The notes beneath the pieces are model-generated. The model was not told the DNA's origin. It made no database searches and saw only the letters and a list, made by a program, of their open reading frames with translations. Position numbers and translations under genes: made by a program. DNA of 64,000 nt from Didymella arachidicola (taxonomy: Eukaryota; Ascomycota; Dothideomycetes; Pleosporales; Didymellaceae): NCBI GenBank assembly GCA_016630955.3, contig CM049991.1, forward strand, positions 248,001-312,000. The letters run 5' to 3'. Of the stretch, positions 56,084 through 64,000 are shown one piece after another; position 1 is the first letter of the stretch, and each line of letters begins with the position of its first letter.

Positions 56084-59000
56084 ATGTCGTTCCTGTTTGG
56101 CAAGAAGAGCAAACAGCAAGGGAACGCCCTGCCCCCGGCCTCGCGAGGGCTCACCTCGTCTGACGGCCGCGAACCACCCCAGCCTGCGTCGCTCAATGGT
56201 CCCCTTGGTGGCAAGGACGGCGGCCGCCCAGGCCCACAGCCGCAGACGGCCAACTCGACACCGAGCGGGAGCGTGAACAATTCGCTGAGCTCCTTGCAGG
56301 GCCGCGACGGCCAGCCCATTGCGCCTGAGCCCAAGGCGCTGCGAGAAAGAGCGGGGTCCAACGAACAGGTGGGCGGGACTTGCTTTTTCTGCCATCTACG
56401 TGAGTGCTGATGCTATGCAACAGGGTGCCCAACAGAATGCCAGACCGCAGGGCGGTCCTCCCCAGGACTCCCCGTATCCGTGGTCTTCTCGACGCCTGAA
56501 CTTCACCGCCGGCAACCCATTCCCGCGCTATGGCGCCGCAATCAACTCGGTCGCTTCCAAAGATGGCATCGTCTACATCATGGGAGGTCTCGTGGGCGGC
56601 GCAACAGTCAAGGGCGACCTCTGGCTGACTGAAATGGGCAACGGGAGCTTGTCGTGCTACCCCATTTCCACCACTGGAGATGGGCCTGGACCTCGTGTAG
56701 GCCACGCCAGTCTCCTCGTAGGCAATGCCTTCATCGTTTTTGGAGGAGACACAAAGTTGGCGGACAATGATGACCTGGATGATACCCTTTACCTTTTGAA
56801 TACCTGTAGGTAACTTCTGCTTCCTGCGACATTGCCCTGGGCTAACAGTATCCAGCAACAAAACATTGGTCGCGCGCTCTGCCTCAAGGGCCCCGTCCCA
56901 CGGGTCGTTATGGACATACCCTGAACATTCTTGGCTCAAAGATCTACATCTTTGGTGGGCAAGTCGAAGGCTTCTTTTTCAATGACCTTGTAGCGTTTGA
57001 CCTAAACTCCCTTCAATCGTCCGCCAGCCGTTGGGAAGTTTTGTTGCCGAACACAAAAGACCAAGTCACTCCCAGTCCACAAGCCCGCTCACCTCCTCCA
57101 CGAACAAATCACTCGATAGTGACCTGGCAGGACAAGCTCTACCTCTTCGGTGGTACAGATGGTGTGACCTGGTTCAACGATGTGTGGACGTACGAGCCGC
57201 GCTCCAACGCCTGGACGGAGCTCGACTGCATTGGCTATATTCCCGTTGCTCGTGAGGGGCACTCTGCCGCGCTCGTCAACGACACCATGTACATCTTCGG
57301 TGGCCGCACGCAGGAAGGCATCGATCTGGGAGATCTTGCAGCCTTCCGCATCTCGTCTCGTCGTTGGTACATGTTCCAGAACATGGGTCACTCACCTTCT
57401 GCTCGCTCTGGTCACAGCATGACCGCATTTGGGAAACACATCGTGACTCTTGCAGGCGAGCCGAGCTCATCTGTCAGCGACAGGAATGAACTGAGCATGG
57501 CTTACATCTTGGACACATCGAAGATTAGATATCCTCCCAACGAAAGTGCAGCTCCCCAGCAAGCAATCAACGCGCCTCGTAAGATGAGCGGCGGCGAACG
57601 CAGCAACATCCCTCAAGGCCGGGCTGGCCCATCACCCGGGAACCGCGAGAGCATGCTGCCAGGACCGCAGCAGCGAGTTGGACCTGACATGTCGAATGGC
57701 GTTGCACCAAATGGCATGGGACCAGGTGGGTCGAGACTTCCGCGCGTAGCTGGGCAGGCGCCCTCTGGACCTCCACCCCTTCAACAACCACCCCAACCAA
57801 GGATGAATGGCGCTAACCCTCAAGTGATCCCAGCCTCCAGGAGCAAAACACCAACCAAGACAGAACGAGGTTTCGGCCCGTCTGTCGACACCGAAGTTGC
57901 ATCTTCACTCGACAGGGACAACTTGTCGCCAGCTCCTAGGGACAGCCCTGCAGAGCTGCAACGTAAAGATTCTGATGGGATACGTGCGCGGACGCCAAAA
58001 GAGTCGATAGATACAACACGATCTGGAAGTCTGACCTCGAGGAACGCGTCGAGATCCCAGATGCACAGACAACAGCCGTCTCACGACACCATAGCTAGCA
58101 TTGAGCAGGAAACGCCCCGACGATCGCTCGAGACACCACAACATATGCGTGCTCCGAGCCGAGACACCGACAACCGACAAGTCGATAGCGGCCTCGGCGC
58201 CTCGCCTGCGGTGGCCCACATCAGCGATGACGTTGTCCGGGAGCTGGATGTTGCAAAGAGCCGGAACGCATGGTACGCGTCGGAGCTCGCTCTGGCGCGC
58301 AAAGCAGGTTACCACCCTGCGAGCTCCACAAGCCCCATGTTTGACGAGCGGTCCGCCGAAAGCTTCCAGGACGAGGACCGGCCACTATTGGAAGCTCTAC
58401 TCAAGATGAAAGCTGAGGTCGACCGTGTACAGACTTCGATCAAGACGCAGGGCGAGGATGCGGCGAAGCGCATTGCGGAAGTGGAACGCCAACGAGACGC
58501 TGCCATCAGCGAGGCCATCTATGCGAAGACAAAGCTCGCAGCACATGGTGGAGGTAGTCAGGCTGGCACCCCCCAGCCTGATGGTAGTCGCAACACGGAG
58601 ACTCCTGATCTCGACCGCATGAACGACATCAGTCGACGTCTGGCCGCATCACTGGCAGCTCAAGCTGAACTCACCACCATGGTCGAGAAGCTGACTCACG
58701 AAGTCGAGGCTGAGAAAAAGGCCAAGCAACTGGCGGATGAGACTGCTGAAGCTGCACAAGCACGTGTTCAGGAATTGGATTCCACTCGACAAAAGACAGC
58801 TGCCGAATGCGAGGGTCTGCGAGCCGAGCTGCACGAAGCGCAGCGTGTAGCAAGAGAAGTCTCTGCTAGCGCTGCGGAGGCTGAAACTTCTTCTCGCCTG
58901 CTCGCTGTTGACAAGGAAGAGCTGAGCGGCAAGGTCGCTCACTTCACTACACAGACCGCGAGCCATGCTGCTGTACTGGAGACTCTGCGCGAAGCTCTTA

Positions 59001-60694
59001 CCGCCTCTTCAGAGAAGTCCAACCTACTGGAGAGACAGCTGGAAGAGGAGCGCAGCCAGAGTGAAGGTCTTCGCCAGAAGCTCAGCCAGCTGCGTGCCGA
59101 GCATGAAGCCCGCACTTCAGAGCTCGAGACGGCTTCTCAGAAACTGCGCGATGCTGAAGAGATGGCCGAGAAGCACGCAAATGAAGCACGCCTGCATCAA
59201 GCCGCCGTGCTCTCTGGCCTAGGAAGTATTGCTGCCCACGCTCCCGCCAACGACAGCGCCGCCAACGAGCGCGTCACCATCCTGCAGCAGCAAGTCGAAG
59301 CTGCAAACGCCATGGCGCGGAAGAACCAAGCGGCTGCTGATCAAGCATCGGAGAAGTTGCGTCGAGCCGAGGAGAGGATCGCCGGCCTTGAAGCCTACCA
59401 GGAGCAGTCCAGTCGTGAAGGCTTGACCATCCGCAAACAGCTGCAACAAGCTATGAGGGATGTCCAAACCTCCGAGGCCGAGAAGGCCGAGCTCAACCAA
59501 CACCACGAGCGTCTGCGCTTGGAAAGCAACGCGTTTGAGGTCCAGCTCAAGACACTCAAGAATCTTCTCGAGGAAAGAGGGGTCAACCCTGTCGACCACC
59601 GTCGCTCTAGGGTATTGGACAGCCCCAACTCTCGCTTCGGCACCCCAGAGATGAATCGCGTCAGGGAACTCGAGCAGCAGGTCGACTCGATGAACAAGGT
59701 TCACGAGGAGTTGCGTGCTTCGTTCGAGCAGCGCGAACACGAAGTCAGCAAAGACTGGGAGGAGAAGTTGCAAGCTCTGCACAACGACCACCAGGCCGCT
59801 GTCAAGTACCTGCGTGGAACAGAGAAGATGCTTGCGAAGATGAAGCAGGAGCTTGACAGGTACAAGAACACGAACACAAAGCTTGAGGAAGAGCTCAAGC
59901 AAGCCACGTCGGCGTCGAGAAGCCCGACTAAGGAGCAGTCTGCGGAGTGGGAGGCTGAGAGAGCGTCCTTGCGCACTGAGCTCTCGAACGTCCAAGAGAC
60001 TATGAAGACGAATGTCTCTCGTCTTGAGACCCAGCTAGCCACACTGCAAACCGATCTGGCCGCGGCCCGACAAGAAGCTGAGGTAGCAGCAAACAAGACA
60101 AAGCAGGCCGAATCTTCCGCTACCCAATCCCGCGCAGATTTGGATTCTCTCCGCCAGCAATACACTGTGGTCGAAGAACGTGCTCGCGAGGCAGAGAGTC
60201 GGGTACAGTTGTTCCTCGATCAGTTCGAGAACTCTGTCGACAGCTACCGCCGTCAATCACAGGTACCAGGTGGCAGCAGCAATGGGGACGCTACACGTCA
60301 CCGCACCCACGACAGCATCGCATCCGCCGATTCCCTCTACAGCCGCAACGACGGCTCAGGCACCCCCGAAGCTCCCAACAACCGCCGCGCCTCCACCGCC
60401 ACCCGCAACTCGATGGCACTGGACAACCTCGCCTCCGAGCTCGACGCTCTGCGCAGCCACTGGGAGACAACGAACAAGGCATACCGCCTCAGCGATCGCT
60501 TCGACTTTGAGCGCACGCCCACGAAAGAGCAGCACGACGCCAACGAGGGCATCTCGCAATGGCGCGACTCGATCGACAGCGAGATCTCGGTCCAGGAAAT
60601 CGCGCCCAAGAAACCCGTCCCTGCCCCAGCGTCCGCGTCCACGTCCGCGCCGACTGAGCCAGCCGCCAACGGGCCCCCTGCCGGCATGCTTTGA
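56084..60694 (+). CDS. teaA: Kelch-repeat cell-end marker, TEA1/KelA type
   Basis: Tea1/TeaA is carried on microtubule plus ends to the cell cortex and marks the site of polarised growth, recruiting polarisome factors. Exons are 56084-56368, 56424-56805 and 56856-60694, giving 1501 residues; Aspergillus KelA/TeaA is of similar size. Six or so kelch blades lie at about residues 120-430: PRYGAAINSVASKDGIVYIM, PRVGHASLLVGNAFIVFGGD, GRYGHTLNILGSKIYIFGGQ, NHSIVTWQDKLYLFGGTDG, REGHSAALVNDTMYIFGGRT, ARSGHSMTAFGKHIVTLAGE. A Pro/Ser-rich linker follows, then a coiled coil of about 600 residues rich in Glu, Lys, Gln and Ala to near the end. The gene starts at the first ATG after a long upstream region shared with KOG1. 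Confidence 0.93.
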
Positions 60695-61222
60695 TGACAT
60701 GAATGAATTTTGCTTTTCTTTTCACTTGGAGCATAGGATAGGATACTGAGTGATACACGGAGAGCTGCTCTACACACAGCACACGTGTTTTTGGTGGTTC
60801 TGGGACCGACCTGGGGGGCGATTATATACCATACCATTCTCGAATGTTTAATCTATTTGTTTGTCTTGATCTTCAGGGTATGTTGCTCTGCTCCCAACAT
60901 GCCCGTGTGGTATCATATCATCACCGTTCTCTTCGCCAGCGCCGTCGAGCCCAAAGTGAAAGCCAGCCCAAAGTGAAAGCCAGCTCTTCTCTTCACCACC
61001 CGACAATAAGATCCCAAGACACAATACCAAAAGCCCATGAATACCTATCGTATTGTCCCTATTCCCACAATACCACCCGAGAGGTGTAGGCCCCTTATAA
61101 GTCCCCCTTCCAAGCCTACTTCACCAATCCTAAGTCTTCTTCACGCCTACTTTCTCTTGACTGATTGACGCTGGTCGTCACTTTGTAGCCACCACACTTT
61201 TTTTTTTCTTTTCTTTTTTACA
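60695..61222. other. Intergenic region kelch gene/unknown gene
   Basis: 528 bp. It contains a 17-bp direct repeat (60948-60981) and a pyrimidine run (TTTTTTTTTCTTTTCTTTTT) just before the next ATG, typical of a fungal core promoter. Confidence 0.55.
60948..60981. repeat. 17-bp direct repeat, two copies
   Basis: AGCCCAAAGTGAAAGCC occurs twice head to tail at 60948-60964 and 60965-60981. It is probably replication slippage; no function is inferred. Confidence 0.85.
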
Positions 61223-62425
61223 ATGGCTTGGTTCTCTGGGGAGTTCGGCGCTGGCGCTGGGTTCGAGGATTCGGGGTTTTGGGGGGATGATGGTGGCGAC
61301 GAGGCGCTGAAGGAGGCGGTGTTGGGGTTTGTGGAGGGGGGGGAGGGATTCGATGGGGGTTTGGAGGAGGAGAGTGGGTTTTTGGAGGGGGAGCAGGGTG
61401 GATTCTTCGACCAGGCTTTTGGGTTGGAGATGGGGGATAGGGATGTGCTGAGGGCCTCCTCGCTACCACCGCCATCACCATCACCGCCGCCGCCGCCTCC
61501 CGCCTCCCTCCCGGCTTCTCCGCGCGAGGCTTCGCCTCCGGCTTCGCCTTCGCCCTCGGAGGCAGTCAGCGTCTGCTCCGCCGCCCCTCTCACCGGCTCG
61601 TTGGACGATGATGGCGTCAAGGCGCTGCGTGCCGACATCTCGACGCCTCCCCCACCACCGACATACTCCCCGGACCCCCTCGTCCTCGCAAGCCAACCCC
61701 CTGCACCCATCGACCCCGCCGCCCTCTACGCCCCCCTCACAACCTCCCGCTTCAAGACCTCCGCCGCCGCCAAAGTCCACCGCAAGCGAGCGCGCCTCCC
61801 GCCCAAATCCCTCGCCCAGGACGTCGCTCGCGTGAAGGCCTCCGGCCGCGATTACTGGGTCGTCCGCATCTACAACGCCATGATCAACAGCCAGCACATC
61901 ACCGACGGCGGCAAATCCGTGCACCGCCTGCGCTTCACGCAAAAGGCGGCGTTCGACCCCGTTGACCTCGAGGCCGCGGCGCACGCTGTCTTCGACGAGG
62001 CGATTGCCGTGCACGAACGCGGGTGGAACCGACCCAAAGTGTACTACAAGAACACTGTGAGGGGAAAGCTGGTGGATATCTCCGGGGGCAGTGTGGAGTT
62101 GAGGTTGTCGAGGATTTGCGTTGTGTTGGGTGAGACGAAGAGTGCGGTTGATGATGCAGTGAGGGGTGGGGTGACGTTGGCGCTGTTGTGCGATAATCCT
62201 GAGGCGAGGCGGTTTACGAAGGAGTCGAATAATGTGGGGAATTTGAAGAGGGGGGAGAGGCTTAAGCAGACGAGTTCGAGGGCGAGGTCGAAGGCTAAGA
62301 GTGAGGAGGCTCAGAACCAGGAGGTCGGAGATGAAGAGGCTGTTGAGGAGGACGGCGGAGAGGTCGAGTCGCAGGAGTTGGTGGATCCCCAAGAGGTTTC
62401 CGCGCTTTGGGAGACCGAGGAGTGA
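61223..62425 (+). CDS. Hypothetical fungal protein, 400 residues
   Basis: An intronless frame from an ATG that follows a strong pyrimidine tract. I do not recognise the family by name. The N-terminal about 75 residues are acidic and rich in Gly and Phe (MAWFSGEFGAGAGFEDSGFW). Then comes a Pro/Ser tract (residues about 80-170), and a globular basic part: KVHRKRARLPPKSLAQDVAR, RDYWVVRIYNAMINSQHITD, VHRLRFTQKAAFDPVDLEAA, AHAVFDEAIAVHERGWNRPK and VRGKLVDISGGSVELRLSRI. The C-terminus is Glu-rich. The block around DYWVVRIYNAMI and HERGW looks like a conserved domain of lineage-specific fungal proteins with many paralogues. The acidic N-terminus plus basic domain could suit a nuclear protein, but this is speculation. 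Confidence 0.7.
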   Translation: MAWFSGEFGAGAGFEDSGFWGDDGGDEALKEAVLGFVEGGEGFDGGLEEESGFLEGEQGGFFDQAFGLEMGDRDVLRASSLPPPSPSPPPPPPASLPASPREASPPASPSPSEAVSVCSAAPLTGSLDDDGVKALRADISTPPPPPTYSPDPLVLASQPPAPIDPAALYAPLTTSRFKTSAAAKVHRKRARLPPKSLAQDVARVKASGRDYWVVRIYNAMINSQHITDGGKSVHRLRFTQKAAFDPVDLEAAAHAVFDEAIAVHERGWNRPKVYYKNTVRGKLVDISGGSVELRLSRICVVLGETKSAVDDAVRGGVTLALLCDNPEARRFTKESNNVGNLKRGERLKQTSSRARSKAKSEEAQNQEVGDEEAVEEDGGEVESQELVDPQEVSALWETEE

Positions 62426-62539
62426 CCGAGATGGTGGTAATGCTGGATGAGCGTAGCAGATGCTCTTGGTACAGTCCTCGCTGGCGAGTTCTGTATCCTC
62501 TTTGACGATTTGACGACCTTATGACCTATCATCAATACC

Positions 62540-63178
62540 TTAGTAGAATCTCACACCTCCAATGCTCTCCACCTTCGCCACGCCCTCCTCTTTAGCATCT
62601 CTAACTCCCTCTTCAACATCCCCAACACCCTCCCCACCTTCAACAACCTCCTCCCGCCTCGCCGCCTCCCTCAACGCCTTCCTCTCCTTCCTCTTCTGAA
62701 ACAACGCCTCCTCCTCCTTAACCTCCTTCAGCACCTCATGCCACTCCCTCTCCAACCGCTCATCCCCCGTCCCCAGCACCTTCTCCACATCAACATCCTC
62801 CCCATTCTGCACGCGCTCAATCACCTCCCGCAGCAGCCCAATCTTCGCGTCCGCCTTGCGCAGCGCATGCGCGCGCTCCTGCTTCAGCCACAGGATCTGG
62901 ATCGCTTGGCTGCCGACCAGCAGGGAGAGGATGATGAAGGGGGTTGCGGGGTTCCATTCGCGGGTGCGCGGGGCAGAGGACGAGGCGCGGTCTTTGAGGG
63001 GCTTGGGGATCATGGAGGACCAGAAGCTTGGGCGGAGAATGGTGGGGGTCGAGAGGAAGCGGGTTTGGGGTGCGGCGAGGGCGAAGGTGCAGGCTTGGAG
63101 GGCGGGCGGACCGGTGAGCACGCTGCGGGTGGCGGCGGGTGTGCGCAGGATTTGGCGCAAGAGGATGGAGGACACCAT
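62540..63178 (-). CDS. Mitochondrial inner-membrane protein of an uncharacterised fungal family (DUF5321-like)
   Basis: A 212-residue single-exon gene. The N-terminus MVSSILLRQILRTPAATRSV is a typical matrix-targeting sequence. The conserved core is PSFWSSMIPKPLKDR, then WNPATPFIILSLLVGSQAIQ (one membrane helix) and LWLKQERAHALRKADAKIGL, LREVIERVQNGEDVDVEKVL and GTGDERLEREWHEVLKEVKE. The C-terminal 60 residues are highly charged, probably a coiled coil. I recall this arrangement from a fungus-wide uncharacterised family and possibly from proteins of inner-membrane assembly, but a search is needed to name it. It is tail-to-tail with the hypothetical gene, only 114 bp apart. Confidence 0.75.
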   Translation of the reverse strand: MVSSILLRQILRTPAATRSVLTGPPALQACTFALAAPQTRFLSTPTILRPSFWSSMIPKPLKDRASSSAPRTREWNPATPFIILSLLVGSQAIQILWLKQERAHALRKADAKIGLLREVIERVQNGEDVDVEKVLGTGDERLEREWHEVLKEVKEEEALFQKRKERKALREAARREEVVEGGEGVGDVEEGVRDAKEEGVAKVESIGGVRFY

Positions 63179-63440
63179 GGCGACGGGAGGGTTGGGTGGT
63201 TGTGGATGGAGGATTGGTTGGGGTGTAGAGACCTTGGGATGGAAAACATTCGCGTTCGCGACTTTTGGGACAGGGGTCCGCTGCTAGCGCTGCGTACCGT
63301 GCACGGACACCGAACGCCCGCTCTGGGCGTTCATGCCCACCAGAAATATGAGGCTATAGAGCCACATGCAATAGTTATTATCGTGAGATATTTAGTAGGA
63401 ATAGACTATGGGCCTATAGAACAGAGTTTCTCCATACAAA
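63179..63440. other. Spacer between the mitochondrial gene and transposase remnant
   Basis: 262 bp. It changes abruptly from GC-rich to AT-rich at about 63340. It contains a perfect 8-bp inverted repeat (63312-63332) and may include a decayed transposon end. Confidence 0.5.
63312..63332. repeat. Perfect short inverted repeat, 8-bp arms
   Basis: GAACGCCC (63312-63319) and GGGCGTTC (63325-63332) are separated by GCTCT. It lies between a gene and a transposase remnant, so it could be part of a decayed element end or a terminator-like hairpin. Confidence 0.7.
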
Positions 63441-64000
63441 TTAATTATATAGAGTAGCGGTGCGGCTGCTGCGGGTAGTGTGAGTGCGAGCTGGCGGAGC
63501 AGGCGTCGCAGGCTTTGGATGACTACGAGCACCCACAGCACGACGTGCAGGCTTCTTTTTAACTGCAGAAGCTTTAGAGATTGTGCGGTTACCTCTTTGA
63601 GACAGTTGTATAGCTTTTTTAGCGTCGCGAGCCTGCCTTTGACGCTCTCTTCCCACCTTGCGTTCAGCTGCTTCTTCTGCCTTCTTGGCCTTGACCCGGT
63701 CTCGCTCTTCCTTCTCCCTCGCCCGGGCCACACGCTTTTCTTCTGCTACTTTGGCCTTGTAGAGCTTATGAGCAGTTGCTAACTCCTTCATCTCGGCCTT
63801 TTGTAGCGCATCAGCTTGCTTTTCTCGTTCTGCAACAGCCATGCGGGCGCGCGCCTCGCGGAAGGCTCGAGGAGACCACATCATCGCCCCACCGTGATAC
63901 TCCTGATGCTGTTGCAGATCCAACTGCCTAGTAGGATGCTTTTAACGCTTCTGCTTTTGGTATAGCTTCTTACGCAACCCTTCTAGCTCGGCGTTGGCGA
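63441..64000 (-). pseudogene. C-terminal remnant of a Tc1/mariner Pogo (Fot1-like) transposase
   Basis: Read on the minus strand from the right edge, the frame gives NAELEGLRKKLYQKQKR, a TAA at 63944-63942, then about 165 residues to the stop at 63441. The segment after the stop has the typical end of Fot1/Pogo-type DDE transposases: QQHQEYHGGAMMWSPRAFRE, then a long Lys/Glu/Arg/Ala helix (KAEMKELATAHKLYKAKVAE) and KKAIQLSQRGNRT with a basic tail. The catalytic DDE core would lie outside the window. The in-frame stop sits in CGT-TAA-AAG, which fits a C-to-T change of CAA as caused by repeat-induced point mutation. The copy is therefore likely dead. Confidence 0.78.

Overview
This window is nuclear DNA of a filamentous ascomycete. 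Genes carry short introns of about 45-60 nt with GT(A/G)NGT donors and CTAAC/CTGAC branch points, coding density is high, and the content is fungal throughout (ATG29, MED12, KOG1, a TEA1/KelA kelch protein, an alpha-box and an HMG-box mating-type gene). The order APC5-COX13-APN2-MAT points to Dothideomycetes, most likely the Mycosphaerellales/Capnodiales. The species cannot be named from the sequence.

Left part (1-21.5 kb): a partial unknown gene, ATG29 (autophagy), ADE1 (purine synthesis), MED12 (Mediator kinase module, seven exons), an Asterix/WDR83OS-like ER protein with tiny exons, SUI1 (eIF1), an MBA1-like mitochondrial ribosome receptor, RIM2 (mitochondrial pyrimidine nucleotide carrier), CIA30 (complex I assembly), APC5, COX13 and APN2.

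Centre (21.5-27.3 kb): a mating-type region carrying both MAT1-2-1 (HMG box) and MAT1-1-1 (alpha box) on the same strand, so the haploid genome looks homothallic. Next to them lies an intact FMN-binding (pyridoxamine 5'-phosphate oxidase-like) gene on the opposite strand. A truncated, inverted second copy of its 3' end overlaps the end of MAT1-2-1. The two copies differ almost only at synonymous sites, as expected of two old idiomorph alleles brought together. A 19-bp sequence lies upstream of both MAT genes.

Right of MAT (27.3-44.5 kb): an RGD1-type F-BAR/RhoGAP protein, a NIPSNAP protein, a choline/ethanolamine phosphotransferase, a Gemin2/Brr1-like protein, histidyl-tRNA synthetase with separate mitochondrial and cytosolic starts, a small mitochondrial membrane protein, the palmitoyltransferase ERF2 and an ASH1-type SET methyltransferase.

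44.5-46.9 kb is the most gene-poor stretch. It holds a small reading frame with four tandem copies of an 11-residue core separated by basic linkers. Within the core every difference between copies is synonymous. This is the best candidate for something undescribed: a multi-copy secreted peptide precursor.

46.9-64 kb: a zinc-free MDR oxidoreductase, aspartyl-tRNA synthetase, KOG1 (TORC1 Raptor), a TEA1/KelA cell-end kelch protein, two poorly known fungal proteins, and at the right edge the degenerate C-terminus of a Pogo/Fot1-like transposase with an in-frame stop. All exon-intron structures were derived by eye from splice motifs and reading-frame continuity. No RNA genes or CRISPR arrays were recognised.
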